From QWOP01 sp003669605 (GTDB taxonomy: Bacteria; Planctomycetota; Planctomycetia; Pirellulales; UBA1268), in contig CANKIK010000022.1 in the NCBI GenBank assembly GCA_947481985.1, positions 1 through 42,742 of the forward strand: a DNA stretch of 42,742 nt. Reading direction: 5' to 3'. Of this stretch, positions 15,894-23,010 are shown piece after piece. Every line of letters starts with the position of its first letter. The first letter of the stretch is position 1. The notes under the pieces were generated by a model. The model worked only from the letters and a program-made list of their open reading frames with translations, made no database searches and was not told the origin of the DNA. The position numbers were made by a program, and so were the translations under genes.

Positions 15894-17039
15894 TCAATCC
15901 GTGTCAGAGAGCCAGCGGCTGGTCCGGTCGAGGGCAGAATCGAGTTTTTCAAGCAGCACATCGATGCGTTTAAGAGCCGCGACAGGGGAGGAAAATTCGA
16001 TCTTTTCTTCGAGAATCCAGCGAAACCACTGCTCGAGGCCGCCGATCACGCCGCCGGCATCAAGGAGGTCAATCAGCCGTCGTTCTGCCGGCTCCAGCGG
16101 GCTGACAGATTCGTAGGCAGCAATCGCATCGGCCCAGCACCTGCCTAACGGCTCTCCCACGGCCCCGTTGTGGCTCCAACTTCCCAGCAGCCTCGCCAGA
16201 TCGGTGGCCGGTGTGTCGATTCCGGCCGCATGGAGATCGATCAATCCGCTCACCGCATCCCCCTCGAACAGGACGTGGTCGCTCCACACGTCACGCAGGA
16301 CCGGCTGAAGACGAACTCGTGGCGGCGTGGCGGCCACCAGTCGCTGGAGCACCGCGCGCTTTCTGTTCCAAACTGCCGCTGCCACCTCCCGTCGCCGGGC
16401 CACCTCCTCCCCGAGCCATCCCGGCGGTCGCGTCCCCCACCCCCCCTGGGGGGCATCGAGCAGCCTCCGCGCCGCAGCCTGCCTGCGGAGAAACGCCGGG
16501 ATCCCCGGGCTGCCAGAGGCCGCTGCGGCCGGGCTGCCAGAGGCCGCTGCGGCCGGAAAGGGATCGCAGAACCTAGCGGCAGCCCGGTGGACGCGGGCCA
16601 ACTCCTCCATGGCCCGTGCCGCCTGCGTTTCCCTTGGGGCTGCCAGAGGACTCCCGCCACGCCACGCCACCATCTCCCACAGTCGCCCATCGGCCTCCTC
16701 GAGGATCGTTTGCTCCCCACTGCCGACGAGCCTCTCCGGCCCGGCCACCACCGTAATTTGCTCTTCTTCCAGCCAGTTAATCAGGCGATGGAGCCATCGG
16801 GCCCGCTCCGGCGACCATCCGAGGGCAAACGCCTTGAGGACAAATCGGGGCTGGCAGGGTGATGGGTGGGGGGCGACAGAGTCACACAATCGCACGCTCG
16901 CTGGCCCGACCGCATCGACGTCGATCGCGAAGACAGGGCTGCCGCTCGAGCCTCCCGGCAGCGACGTGATCCGACAGGCACGTCCACCGAACCAGCGGCG
17001 ACAGCGTTCCGCCGCTTTTCCCGGATCGTGATCCTCCAC
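15894..17039 (-). CDS. Aminoglycoside phosphotransferase (APH)-fold kinase-like protein
   Basis: 381 residues from a GTG at 17039 with a GTGAGG site 8 bases upstream. The frame is open far beyond (to 17450) but runs into the divergent metalloprotease promoter region. The N-lobe has GGSSGSPVFAIDV and a lysine-containing strand RFVLKAFALGW. The catalytic loop is LRDVWSDHVLFEGD: Asp250 is in the catalytic-base position, but where APH enzymes have Asn, this protein has Asp254-His255. The metal-binding Asp268 is in GLIDLHAAGIDTPATDLARLL, which is typical of the family. It likely phosphorylates a small molecule or is a pseudo-kinase. A 24-bp duplication inserts AAAASGSP twice at about residues 161-178. 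There is no link to antibiotic resistance in the context. Confidence 0.75.
   Translation of the reverse strand: MEDHDPGKAAERCRRWFGGRACRITSLPGGSSGSPVFAIDVDAVGPASVRLCDSVAPHPSPCQPRFVLKAFALGWSPERARWLHRLINWLEEEQITVVAGPERLVGSGEQTILEEADGRLWEMVAWRGGSPLAAPRETQAARAMEELARVHRAAARFCDPFPAAAASGSPAAAASGSPGIPAFLRRQAAARRLLDAPQGGWGTRPPGWLGEEVARRREVAAAVWNRKRAVLQRLVAATPPRVRLQPVLRDVWSDHVLFEGDAVSGLIDLHAAGIDTPATDLARLLGSWSHNGAVGEPLGRCWADAIAAYESVSPLEPAERRLIDLLDAGGVIGGLEQWFRWILEEKIEFSSPVAALKRIDVLLEKLDSALDRTSRWLSDTD
16507..16554 (+). repeat. 24-bp tandem duplication inside the APH-like gene
   Basis: Two identical adjacent 24-bp units (16507-16530 and 16531-16554), each starting GGGCTGCCAGAGGCC and ending GCTGCGGCC. They code, on the minus strand, for two copies of an eight-residue Ala/Ser/Gly/Pro linker. 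A shorter related piece (GGGGCTGCCAGAGG) occurs at about 16637. The length is a multiple of three, so copy-number changes keep the frame. Confidence 0.95.
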
Positions 17040-17145
17040 GGCGCCATCCTCACCTTCGTACCCCGTCCATCCGCTGGGATTCCGGCAGCCGTCCGGCAGC
17101 GAACATCCGCCTTGCTGGCATCCAAGAGCCCTGCCAAGGTCGAAA

Positions 17146-17176
17146 ATTGGCCTTCCCGGAGGGCCAATGCTAGTCT
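17146..17176 (+). promoter_or_regulatory. Candidate promoter with overlapping inverted repeat upstream of the metalloprotease gene
   Basis: The inverted repeat ATTGGCC / GGCCAAT has 7-bp arms with a 9-base spacer (17146-17168). Its left arm contains TTGGCC (17147-17152), a possible -35 box, with TAGTCT (17171-17176) 18 bases further as a possible -10. It lies about 90 bases before the ATG at 17265, in the gap between divergent genes, so it could also act on the APH-like gene. The match to sigma-70 consensus is partial. Confidence 0.3.
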
Positions 17177-17264
17177 GATTTGGGGGAAAGGCCGCCCGGC
17201 ACCGCCAGCAACGCCACCTCACCCCTATCAGCACAGCAGAAAAACCCTCTCCTGGGAATCTCAC

Positions 17265-20078
17265 ATGGTGTCTTCGATGGGTCGTCGCAAGTACATCGGC
17301 CGCCTCGGCTGGGAGTGTCTCAAAGGGGGGGCTTTGGCCCTCACGATCGCAGCGGCCACGCTGATCAGCTCTGGGATTCCAGCGGCCCGGGCCACCGAAC
17401 CGGCGACCACGACGGGGGATGCGGTGAAAGCCGACGCCCCCCCAGCCCAAGCCCCGCAGGCCACCCCGCCCGCCCAGGCCACGCCGGCGACTGGCGAAGG
17501 GAAGGGGGGAAAGCCCCTATTTTCCGCAGTCGTCAAGGATGCCACCCGGCTCCCCGGGCTGCTCACTCTGCACCGCAAGGATGACAAGGTGTGGGCGGAA
17601 CTCCCCGACAGCATCCTCGGCAAGGATCTGTTCGTCCTCATCTCCATCGCCCGCGGCATCGGCGACGGCCAACTGCTTGGCGGCATGAGTTGGGGCTTCG
17701 GCGATGACTGGATCTGGCAGTTCCGCCGCGTCGACGACAACATTCATGTCGTCCGCCGCAACGTCCGCTTCTTCGCAGATAAGGGGAGCCCTGAGGAGAA
17801 GGCCGTCGACTTGGCCTACACCGACAGCGTGCTGTTTAGCGTGCCGATTGCCACCTACGCCTCCAACGGCGCCGCGGTCATCGACCTGTCAGCAATCTTC
17901 ATGACCGACCTGCCGCAGATCGCTCGCACCCTGCCGGGCTTCTCCTTCGCTCGCGACCGCTCCACTTGGTCGCGGATCAAGAATTTCCCCGACAATTCCG
18001 AGATCGAGGTCGCCGCCACCTACGGCTCGGGTGGCCAAGCCGAACTCGACACCGTCGCCGACAGCCGCGGTGTCACAGTCAACATCCACTATTCGATCAG
18101 CATGCTGCCCCAGACCGGCTACCGGCCACGTCTGGCGGACGACCGCGTGGGCTATTTTGTCACCGCCCTCAAGGACTTCTCCCAGAACGTCGACGAGGAT
18201 CGGTTCGTCCGTTACATCAATCGCTGGCACCTCGAGAAGGCTGACCCGTCGGCACCGATCTCGCCGCCGAAGAAGCCGATCGTGTTCTGGATCGAGAAGA
18301 CGGTCCCCTTCCGGTACCGCCAGCCGATCCGCGAAGGGATCGAAGCCTGGAACGAGGCCTATCTGAAGGCCGGATTCGCTAGCGCTATCGAGGTCCGCCA
18401 GCAACCCGATCAGACCGACTGGGATCCCGAGGATGTCAATTACAACACCTTCCGCTGGATCACGGCCGGAGCCGGGTTCGCCATGGGTCCGTCCCGCGTG
18501 AATCCACGGACCGGGCAGATCCTCGACGCCGACATCATCTTCGACGGCGACTTCCTCCAGTTCTGGCGGCGCGAATACGAAACATTCACACCGCAGGCGG
18601 TGGCCGTGCTCACCGACGGCCCTGCCGCCGCCGCCGGCTTCCTCCCCAGTGGAGCCGCAGCGACTGCCAGCCTCCATGGCCACGGCGCCGGACACCAGTG
18701 CGGGGCCTGCACGCTGTTTGATGGCCATGCCCGCGAAACGGCGCTGGCCGCGACGGCGCTGGCGGTGGCAGGGGAGGGGCCGCTGACGGAGGCCGACAAA
18801 GAGAAGCTCGTCGTCCAGGGGCTGAAACTGGTGGCCAGCCACGAGGTCGGCCACACCCTCGGTCTGCGGCACAACTTCAAGGGGAGTTCGCTGCTCACGC
18901 TTGCGGAAATCAATGATCCGGCCAAGGTTGCCCAGAGCGGTGCCAGCACCAGCGTGATGGATTACATCCCCGCCAACATCATGCCCAAGGGCAAGCCCCA
19001 GGGCGACTTTTACACCGCCAAACTCGGTCCCTACGACATGTGGGCCATCGAATACGGCTACAAGCCGGTGGCAGGCGGCAGCCCGGAGTCGGAGTTGCCT
19101 GAACTGGAGAAGATCGCTGCTCGCTCGGGAGAACCGCAACTCGCCTACGCCACCGACGAGGACACGCAGCCGGGCGATCCCGATCCGCTCTCCAACCGCT
19201 TCGACCTGGGAAGCGATCCGCTGGAATTTGCCCGCACGCGTGCAGAGTTAGTGGCGCAGGCGATGCCGATGATCGCCGAACGGATGACCGCTAAAGACGC
19301 CAGCGGCCGCGGTCCCGGGTACGAACGGGTCCGGCAGGCCTTCGGGGTGCTTCTCACCGCCCACGGCAACGCGATGAATTTTGCCGCCCGGCTGGTGGGT
19401 GGCCTGCACACCTCGCGGGCCCATAAAGGGGACGCCAACGCGCCACCGCCCTTCCGTGTGGTCGAGGCCCAGAAGCAGCGTGACGCCCTGACCCTGCTCG
19501 AACAGCAGATGTTTTCCTCCCAGCCGTTCTCCTTCCCGCCGGAACTCTACAACCAACTCGTGGCCACCAAGTGGATGCATTGGGGCTCCAACGAGGTCGA
19601 CCGCGAGGACTACCCCGTTCATGAGGTGATCCTCATCTGGCAGGACCGCGTGCTCGGCCGGCTGCTCGATCCCCTCACGCTGTCACGGATCCGCGACAGT
19701 GAATTAAAGGTCCCGGCAGATCAGGATGCCTTCACGACCGCCGAACTTCTCGACCGGCTCTCCAAGGCGATCTTGGCAGAAGTCGACGCCACCCCACCCG
19801 GCGACTACACCGTGCGGAAACCGGCGATCGTGAGCCTGCGGAGGTCGTTGCAGAAGGCGTACGTCACGCGGCTCTCCACGCTGGCCATGGGGGGGGGATC
19901 CTCACCCGATGCTCAAGTGATCGCCGCGGCGCAACTCCGCTCGCTCGACATCCGTATCGGTGCGCTCCTGGCGAAGGCCGACGTCAAGCTCGACGACTAT
20001 TCGCGGGCCCACCTCTTCGAGACCCAGGCACGGATCCGCAAGGTGCTCGACGCCAGCCTGCAACTGCCACGCCCCTGA
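17265..20078 (+). CDS. Secreted zinc-dependent metalloprotease (DUF5117/DUF4953-type metzincin)
   Basis: 937 residues from the ATG at 17265; ATG 17277 is a close alternative. The signal peptide lies within residues 1-42 (MGRRKYIGRL, hydrophobic core, AARA-TE), followed by a Pro/Ala/Gln linker. The middle domain (TRLPGLLTLHRKDDKVWAEL, VRRNVRF, SMLPQTGYRPRLADDRVGYF) matches the DUF5117-containing zinc metalloproteases. The active site is HEVGHTLGLRH: His526, Glu527, His530, His536, with NFKGSS after it. A downstream ASTSVMDY supplies the metzincin Met-turn. Just before the active site is an Ala/Gly-rich insert with HGHGAGHQCGAC (about residues 468-479). The protein should act outside the cytoplasm; its substrate is unknown. 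Two runs of G (7 at 17325-17331, 9 at 19889-19897) lie in the frame. A PII-like gene follows after 37 bases. Confidence 0.88.
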   Translation: MVSSMGRRKYIGRLGWECLKGGALALTIAAATLISSGIPAARATEPATTTGDAVKADAPPAQAPQATPPAQATPATGEGKGGKPLFSAVVKDATRLPGLLTLHRKDDKVWAELPDSILGKDLFVLISIARGIGDGQLLGGMSWGFGDDWIWQFRRVDDNIHVVRRNVRFFADKGSPEEKAVDLAYTDSVLFSVPIATYASNGAAVIDLSAIFMTDLPQIARTLPGFSFARDRSTWSRIKNFPDNSEIEVAATYGSGGQAELDTVADSRGVTVNIHYSISMLPQTGYRPRLADDRVGYFVTALKDFSQNVDEDRFVRYINRWHLEKADPSAPISPPKKPIVFWIEKTVPFRYRQPIREGIEAWNEAYLKAGFASAIEVRQQPDQTDWDPEDVNYNTFRWITAGAGFAMGPSRVNPRTGQILDADIIFDGDFLQFWRREYETFTPQAVAVLTDGPAAAAGFLPSGAAATASLHGHGAGHQCGACTLFDGHARETALAATALAVAGEGPLTEADKEKLVVQGLKLVASHEVGHTLGLRHNFKGSSLLTLAEINDPAKVAQSGASTSVMDYIPANIMPKGKPQGDFYTAKLGPYDMWAIEYGYKPVAGGSPESELPELEKIAARSGEPQLAYATDEDTQPGDPDPLSNRFDLGSDPLEFARTRAELVAQAMPMIAERMTAKDASGRGPGYERVRQAFGVLLTAHGNAMNFAARLVGGLHTSRAHKGDANAPPPFRVVEAQKQRDALTLLEQQMFSSQPFSFPPELYNQLVATKWMHWGSNEVDREDYPVHEVILIWQDRVLGRLLDPLTLSRIRDSELKVPADQDAFTTAELLDRLSKAILAEVDATPPGDYTVRKPAIVSLRRSLQKAYVTRLSTLAMGGGSSPDAQVIAAAQLRSLDIRIGALLAKADVKLDDYSRAHLFETQARIRKVLDASLQLPRP

Positions 20079-20115
20079 GACGCGGCCAGACCGGACGGAT
20101 TCGAGGATCATCTCC

Positions 20116-20421
20116 ATGAGGCTCGTGGTGGCACTGGTCAGGCCGGCGCAGGTGGAGGACGTGCGTCAGGCGCTGTCCAACGCCGATATCGTCCGGCTAT
20201 CGATCTGTGACGCCCAGGCGATCGAGACGGAGGGAGGTCCGGCGGTGGTCAGCCAGCAGGCCGTGATCGAGGTCGCGGTCAACGACGATTTCCTCGACCG
20301 TGCTGTCGATTGCATCGCCGCGGTGCTTCGCGTGGAAGACCTCTCGGCGCGGCTGTGGGTGGTTCCGATTGACCAGGCCGTGCAAATCTACCGCGATGTC
20401 CGCGGGCCGGAGGCGATCTGA
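20116..20421 (+). CDS. PII-like protein lacking the canonical T-loop and B-loop
   Basis: 101 residues from the ATG at 20116 (canonical GlnB/GlnK is 112). It lines up along its length with PII: MRLVVALVRPAQVEDVRQAL with the GlnB start MKKIDAIIKPFKLDDVREAL; VIEVAVNDDFLDRAVDCIAA with KIEIVVPDDIVDTCVDTI; and LWVVPIDQAVQIYRDVRG with IFVFDVARVIRIRTGE. The T-loop between beta strands 2 and 3 is about 10 residues shorter and lacks the uridylylated Tyr51. The ATP-binding B-loop TGxxGDGKI is replaced by VEDLSARL. It probably keeps the ferredoxin-like trimer fold with a different ligand or partner. No amtB or glnA is nearby; it follows a metalloprotease gene and precedes a receiver-like gene. Confidence 0.75.
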   Translation: MRLVVALVRPAQVEDVRQALSNADIVRLSICDAQAIETEGGPAVVSQQAVIEVAVNDDFLDRAVDCIAAVLRVEDLSARLWVVPIDQAVQIYRDVRGPEAI

Positions 20422-20436
20422 CTGGATCGAGTCTTC

Positions 20437-20883
20437 GTGAGAACCGTTTCCGATTGTCGTCCCCGCGGAGTGCATGCCTTGTCCCCCACCAGCACGTCGA
20501 TCCTCCTTCTGACCCCCGATCTGATGATCTCCAGCCGGATTGCCGGCCTGGCGGCCACAATCCCCGCCACCGTGGAGACGCTCTCCCCTGCGAGCCGCGC
20601 CCCGAGCGGAGGACCGTTCGACGCGATCCTCGTCGATCTCCAGGTGCCGGCGAAGACCGCCACGATGCTCGTCGAAGCGGCCAAGGGAATCGTCGCCCGG
20701 CAGATCGAGGCCGGGGGCCACGCGGCCCGGGTCATCGCCTTCGGGCCGCATGTGGCCGTCGATCGGCTGGCCGAAGCCGCGGCGGCGGGGGCCGATCTGG
20801 TTGTCAGCCGCGGGGAACTCCTCAGCGGCCTGCCCCGGCTCTTGGCCCGTGGGACCGTCGGCGACAGCCCCACGCCCGGCTAA
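20437..20883 (+). CDS. Degenerate response-regulator receiver-like protein
   Basis: 148 residues from GTG 20437; GTG 20470 is equally possible and gives 137 residues. Its beta/alpha periodicity suggests a CheY-like fold: ILLLTPDLMISSRIAGLA for strand 1 and helix 1, FDAILVDLQVP with the Asp at the usual phosphoacceptor position, RVIAFGPHV for strand 4, and GADLVVSRGELLSGLPRLL for strand 5 and helix 5. The acidic pair after strand 1 is reduced to one Asp, and the conserved Lys after strand 5 appears as Arg. It is therefore probably a pseudo-receiver, not driven by normal phosphotransfer. There is no output domain. It starts 15 bases after the PII-like gene on the same strand. The family call is by pattern, so moderate. 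Confidence 0.6.
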   Translation: MRTVSDCRPRGVHALSPTSTSILLLTPDLMISSRIAGLAATIPATVETLSPASRAPSGGPFDAILVDLQVPAKTATMLVEAAKGIVARQIEAGGHAARVIAFGPHVAVDRLAEAAAAGADLVVSRGELLSGLPRLLARGTVGDSPTPG

Positions 20884-20902
20884 AGGCTGGGATGGCAGCC
20901 TT
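20883..20902. terminator. Bidirectional terminator-like hairpin between convergent genes
   Basis: AAGGCTG / CAGCCTT, a perfect 7-bp stem with the 6-base loop GGATGG, spans exactly the gap between the TAA at 20881-20883 and the opposing stop at 20902-20904. Stem ends rich in A on one side and T on the other serve both directions. Its position strongly suggests a shared terminator. Confidence 0.5.
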
Positions 20903-21360
20903 CAGGCGATCGGCAGATCTCGCTCGGTTTCACGGTCGTCGTAATCCACGACCACGATCCGCAGGCCAGGATCGGTACACAGAGGCCGGACCGCAGCGGA
21001 TGCGGTCAGCAGCCGCCCAAACATCCCACGGAGCGACTCCAGCAGCAGCTGGTGGGCTGTCTCCCAGGTTTCCTTCCGCGACTCGGCCGTCCGCGGCAGG
21101 TCGTAGTATTCCGATTCAAGGCGGGGAATGGTCACCACTCCCACCTCCTCCCGCTGCTCCCCGGGGCCGGCAAGCTCCAGGTAGACCACGCCGCAGTCCG
21201 GCCGCAGATGCACCGAGAGCCGATCAGGACGATCATCAGCCCGGCGCAGTGCCAGACACGCGGCGACACACTGACTGACCGCCGGCCCCAGGCCGCTCAG
21301 TTCATGCTCGATGATCGGCCACTGTGTGGCGTCGGAGCGGACCCAGACCGGAGTAGACAA
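20902..21360 (-). CDS. Hypothetical protein, 152 aa
   Basis: Starts with TTG, supported by AAGGTG 8 bases upstream; no better in-frame start exists. The product is soluble, without signal peptide, acidic and rich in Leu/Arg. Strands such as RLSVHLRPDCGVVYLELAG, VGVVTIPR and LRIVVVDYDD surround a helical centre (ETAHQLLLESLRGMFGRLL), suggesting an alpha/beta or antiparallel fold. I do not recognise a family or active site. It lies 114 bases downstream of the DUF1501 gene on the same strand and converges on the receiver-like gene. Confidence 0.65.
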   Translation of the reverse strand: MSTPVWVRSDATQWPIIEHELSGLGPAVSQCVAACLALRRADDRPDRLSVHLRPDCGVVYLELAGPGEQREEVGVVTIPRLESEYYDLPRTAESRKETWETAHQLLLESLRGMFGRLLTASAAVRPLCTDPGLRIVVVDYDDRETERDLPIA

Positions 21361-21474
21361 ACGAAAGTCACCTTTGTAGGGATCGAGGGGGCGGATCGCG
21401 CCGCCTCCTTTTCCTCAGCCGGTCAGCCACGCTAGCCCCTTGCATCAGCAGACGCTCACAACACTCCGTCATCT

Positions 21475-22959
21475 TCAACCGAAGAGAGACGTTACCGCCT
21501 GGGCCTTGACCAATTCGCGGGGCTGGTTGAGGTGGTTGTAGACGATCGTCTCCGGCTCGATGCCGATCGCATGGTAGATCGTCGCCAACAATTCCGTGGG
21601 GTGGACCGGTGACTCCAGCGGTGCCGAGGCGGTGGCATCGCTCTTGCCATGCACATAGCCACGGCGGATGCCAGCCCCTGCCGCCACCGCGGTGAAGCAG
21701 TAGGGCCAGTGGTCACGCCCGTCGTTGGAATTGCCATTCCCCGAAGTGCTCACCCCTCGCTGCGGCGAGCGGCCGAATTCACCCACCGCCACGACGAGCG
21801 TGTCGTCGAGCAGGCCGCGATCGTCCATGTCGGTGATGAAGGCCGACAAACCGCGGTCGAGCATCGGTCCTGATTGGTCCTTCATTCGCTTGGAAAGACC
21901 GTCGTGGTGGTCCCAGGAGTGGTTGTCGGAGTTGGCGACTTTCGGCCACACCACTTCCACCACGCGGGTGCCTGCCTCGACAAGACGACGGGCCAGCAGC
22001 AGGCTCTGCCCGAACGTGTTGCGGCCATAGCGGTCGCGGAGCGCCACCGGTTCGCGGTCGATGGCAAAAGCTTCGCGGGCCCTTCCGGAGATGACGAGAT
22101 TCAGCGCTCGCTCGTAATACTCGTCGAGTTTGTAGTCGGCGACAGCCTTGTCGATCTCGGGCATCGACTGATCGATGAGATGGCGGAGGCGGGCGCGTCG
22201 CTCCAACCGTCTGGCAAACACGTCGCCGCGGAGTTGGAGGTCGTCGATCCGGATCCGACTCATCTTGTCCATGTCCATGTCATCGCCGTCGGGGAACAGC
22301 GTGTAGGGGTCGAAATCACGCCCCAGAAAACCGGCCGTTCCCCCCTTACCGACGACGTTGCTCTCCTGGAGCGGCCGCGGCAGCATCACGAAGGGGAGCA
22401 TGGGCTCCTGCATCGGCTTGAGGCGGACAATATTGGAACCGAAATTGGGAAAGTCCCGGGCATTGGGGGGCTCGAGTTGCCCAGACGGGCTCACCTTGTC
22501 GGTCGTGTAGCCAGTCATCATCTGGTAGATGGCTGCGGTGTGGTTAAACAGGCCATTGGGCGTGTAACTCATCGAGCGGATCATCGTGAAACGGTCGTTG
22601 CAATCGGCCAGCAACGGCAGGTTCTCGGTGAATTGCACGCCGGGGAGTTTGGTGGGGATGTTCTTGAACACGCTCCGCACGTTGTCGGGAACGTTTTCCT
22701 TGGGATCCCAGAGATCGAGGTGGCTCGGACCGCCTTGGAGATAGACCAGCACCACGCTCTTGGCCTTCCCCCAGCCGGGCGCTGTTGCCCGGGTGGCGGT
22801 CTCACTCGAGGCCTCGTTGGCGCGGGCCTGAAGACGAAGGAGGTTTGGCAACGAGAGCCCAAAGAGGGCACTGGAGCCGGCGCGGAGGATGGCCCGCCGG
22901 CTGACGCCGATCTGCGAGTCGCACAGGTCCTTGCCGGGACGGCCTGGAATGACGAGCAT
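21475..22959 (-). CDS. DUF1501 domain-containing protein with twin-arginine-type signal
   Basis: 494 residues. The ATG at 22959 is preceded by AGGAG at 8 bases; a longer frame to 22989 was rejected. Near the N-terminus SRRAILRAGSSALFGLSLPNLLRL is a twin-arginine-type export signal. The body has DUF1501 marks: KSVVLVYLQGGPSHLDLWDPK, TPNGLFNHTAAIY, TFGQSLLLARRLVEAGTRVVEV, NSDNHSWDHHDGL and VVAVGEFGRSP. The fold is alkaline-phosphatase/sulfatase-like; the biochemical role is not established. In planctomycetes these genes nearly always sit next to DUF1549/DUF1553 genes, as here (51-base gap, same strand). A folded, metal-containing periplasmic enzyme fits Tat export. Confidence 0.92.
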   Translation of the reverse strand: MLVIPGRPGKDLCDSQIGVSRRAILRAGSSALFGLSLPNLLRLQARANEASSETATRATAPGWGKAKSVVLVYLQGGPSHLDLWDPKENVPDNVRSVFKNIPTKLPGVQFTENLPLLADCNDRFTMIRSMSYTPNGLFNHTAAIYQMMTGYTTDKVSPSGQLEPPNARDFPNFGSNIVRLKPMQEPMLPFVMLPRPLQESNVVGKGGTAGFLGRDFDPYTLFPDGDDMDMDKMSRIRIDDLQLRGDVFARRLERRARLRHLIDQSMPEIDKAVADYKLDEYYERALNLVISGRAREAFAIDREPVALRDRYGRNTFGQSLLLARRLVEAGTRVVEVVWPKVANSDNHSWDHHDGLSKRMKDQSGPMLDRGLSAFITDMDDRGLLDDTLVVAVGEFGRSPQRGVSTSGNGNSNDGRDHWPYCFTAVAAGAGIRRGYVHGKSDATASAPLESPVHPTELLATIYHAIGIEPETIVYNHLNQPRELVKAQAVTSLFG

Positions 22960-23010
22960 TGAAAAACTCCTCGTAGGGGGCCGGCTCAAGCGGCCTGGGG
23001 TGCGGTTTGA

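Noticed and set aside
16507..16554. Possible CRISPR or VNTR array
   Set aside because: Only two adjacent copies without spacers and in frame within a gene; treated as a coding duplication.
15894..17039. Aminoglycoside resistance gene
   Set aside because: The fold matches, but the catalytic loop is altered and no resistance context exists; APH-fold proteins have many unrelated roles.
17889..19139. 416-aa minus-strand frame
   Set aside because: Antisense to the metalloprotease with intact catalytic motifs on the plus strand.
21874..22962. 362-aa plus-strand frame opposite the DUF1501 gene
   Set aside because: Shadow frame; the minus strand has signal, ribosome site and family motifs.
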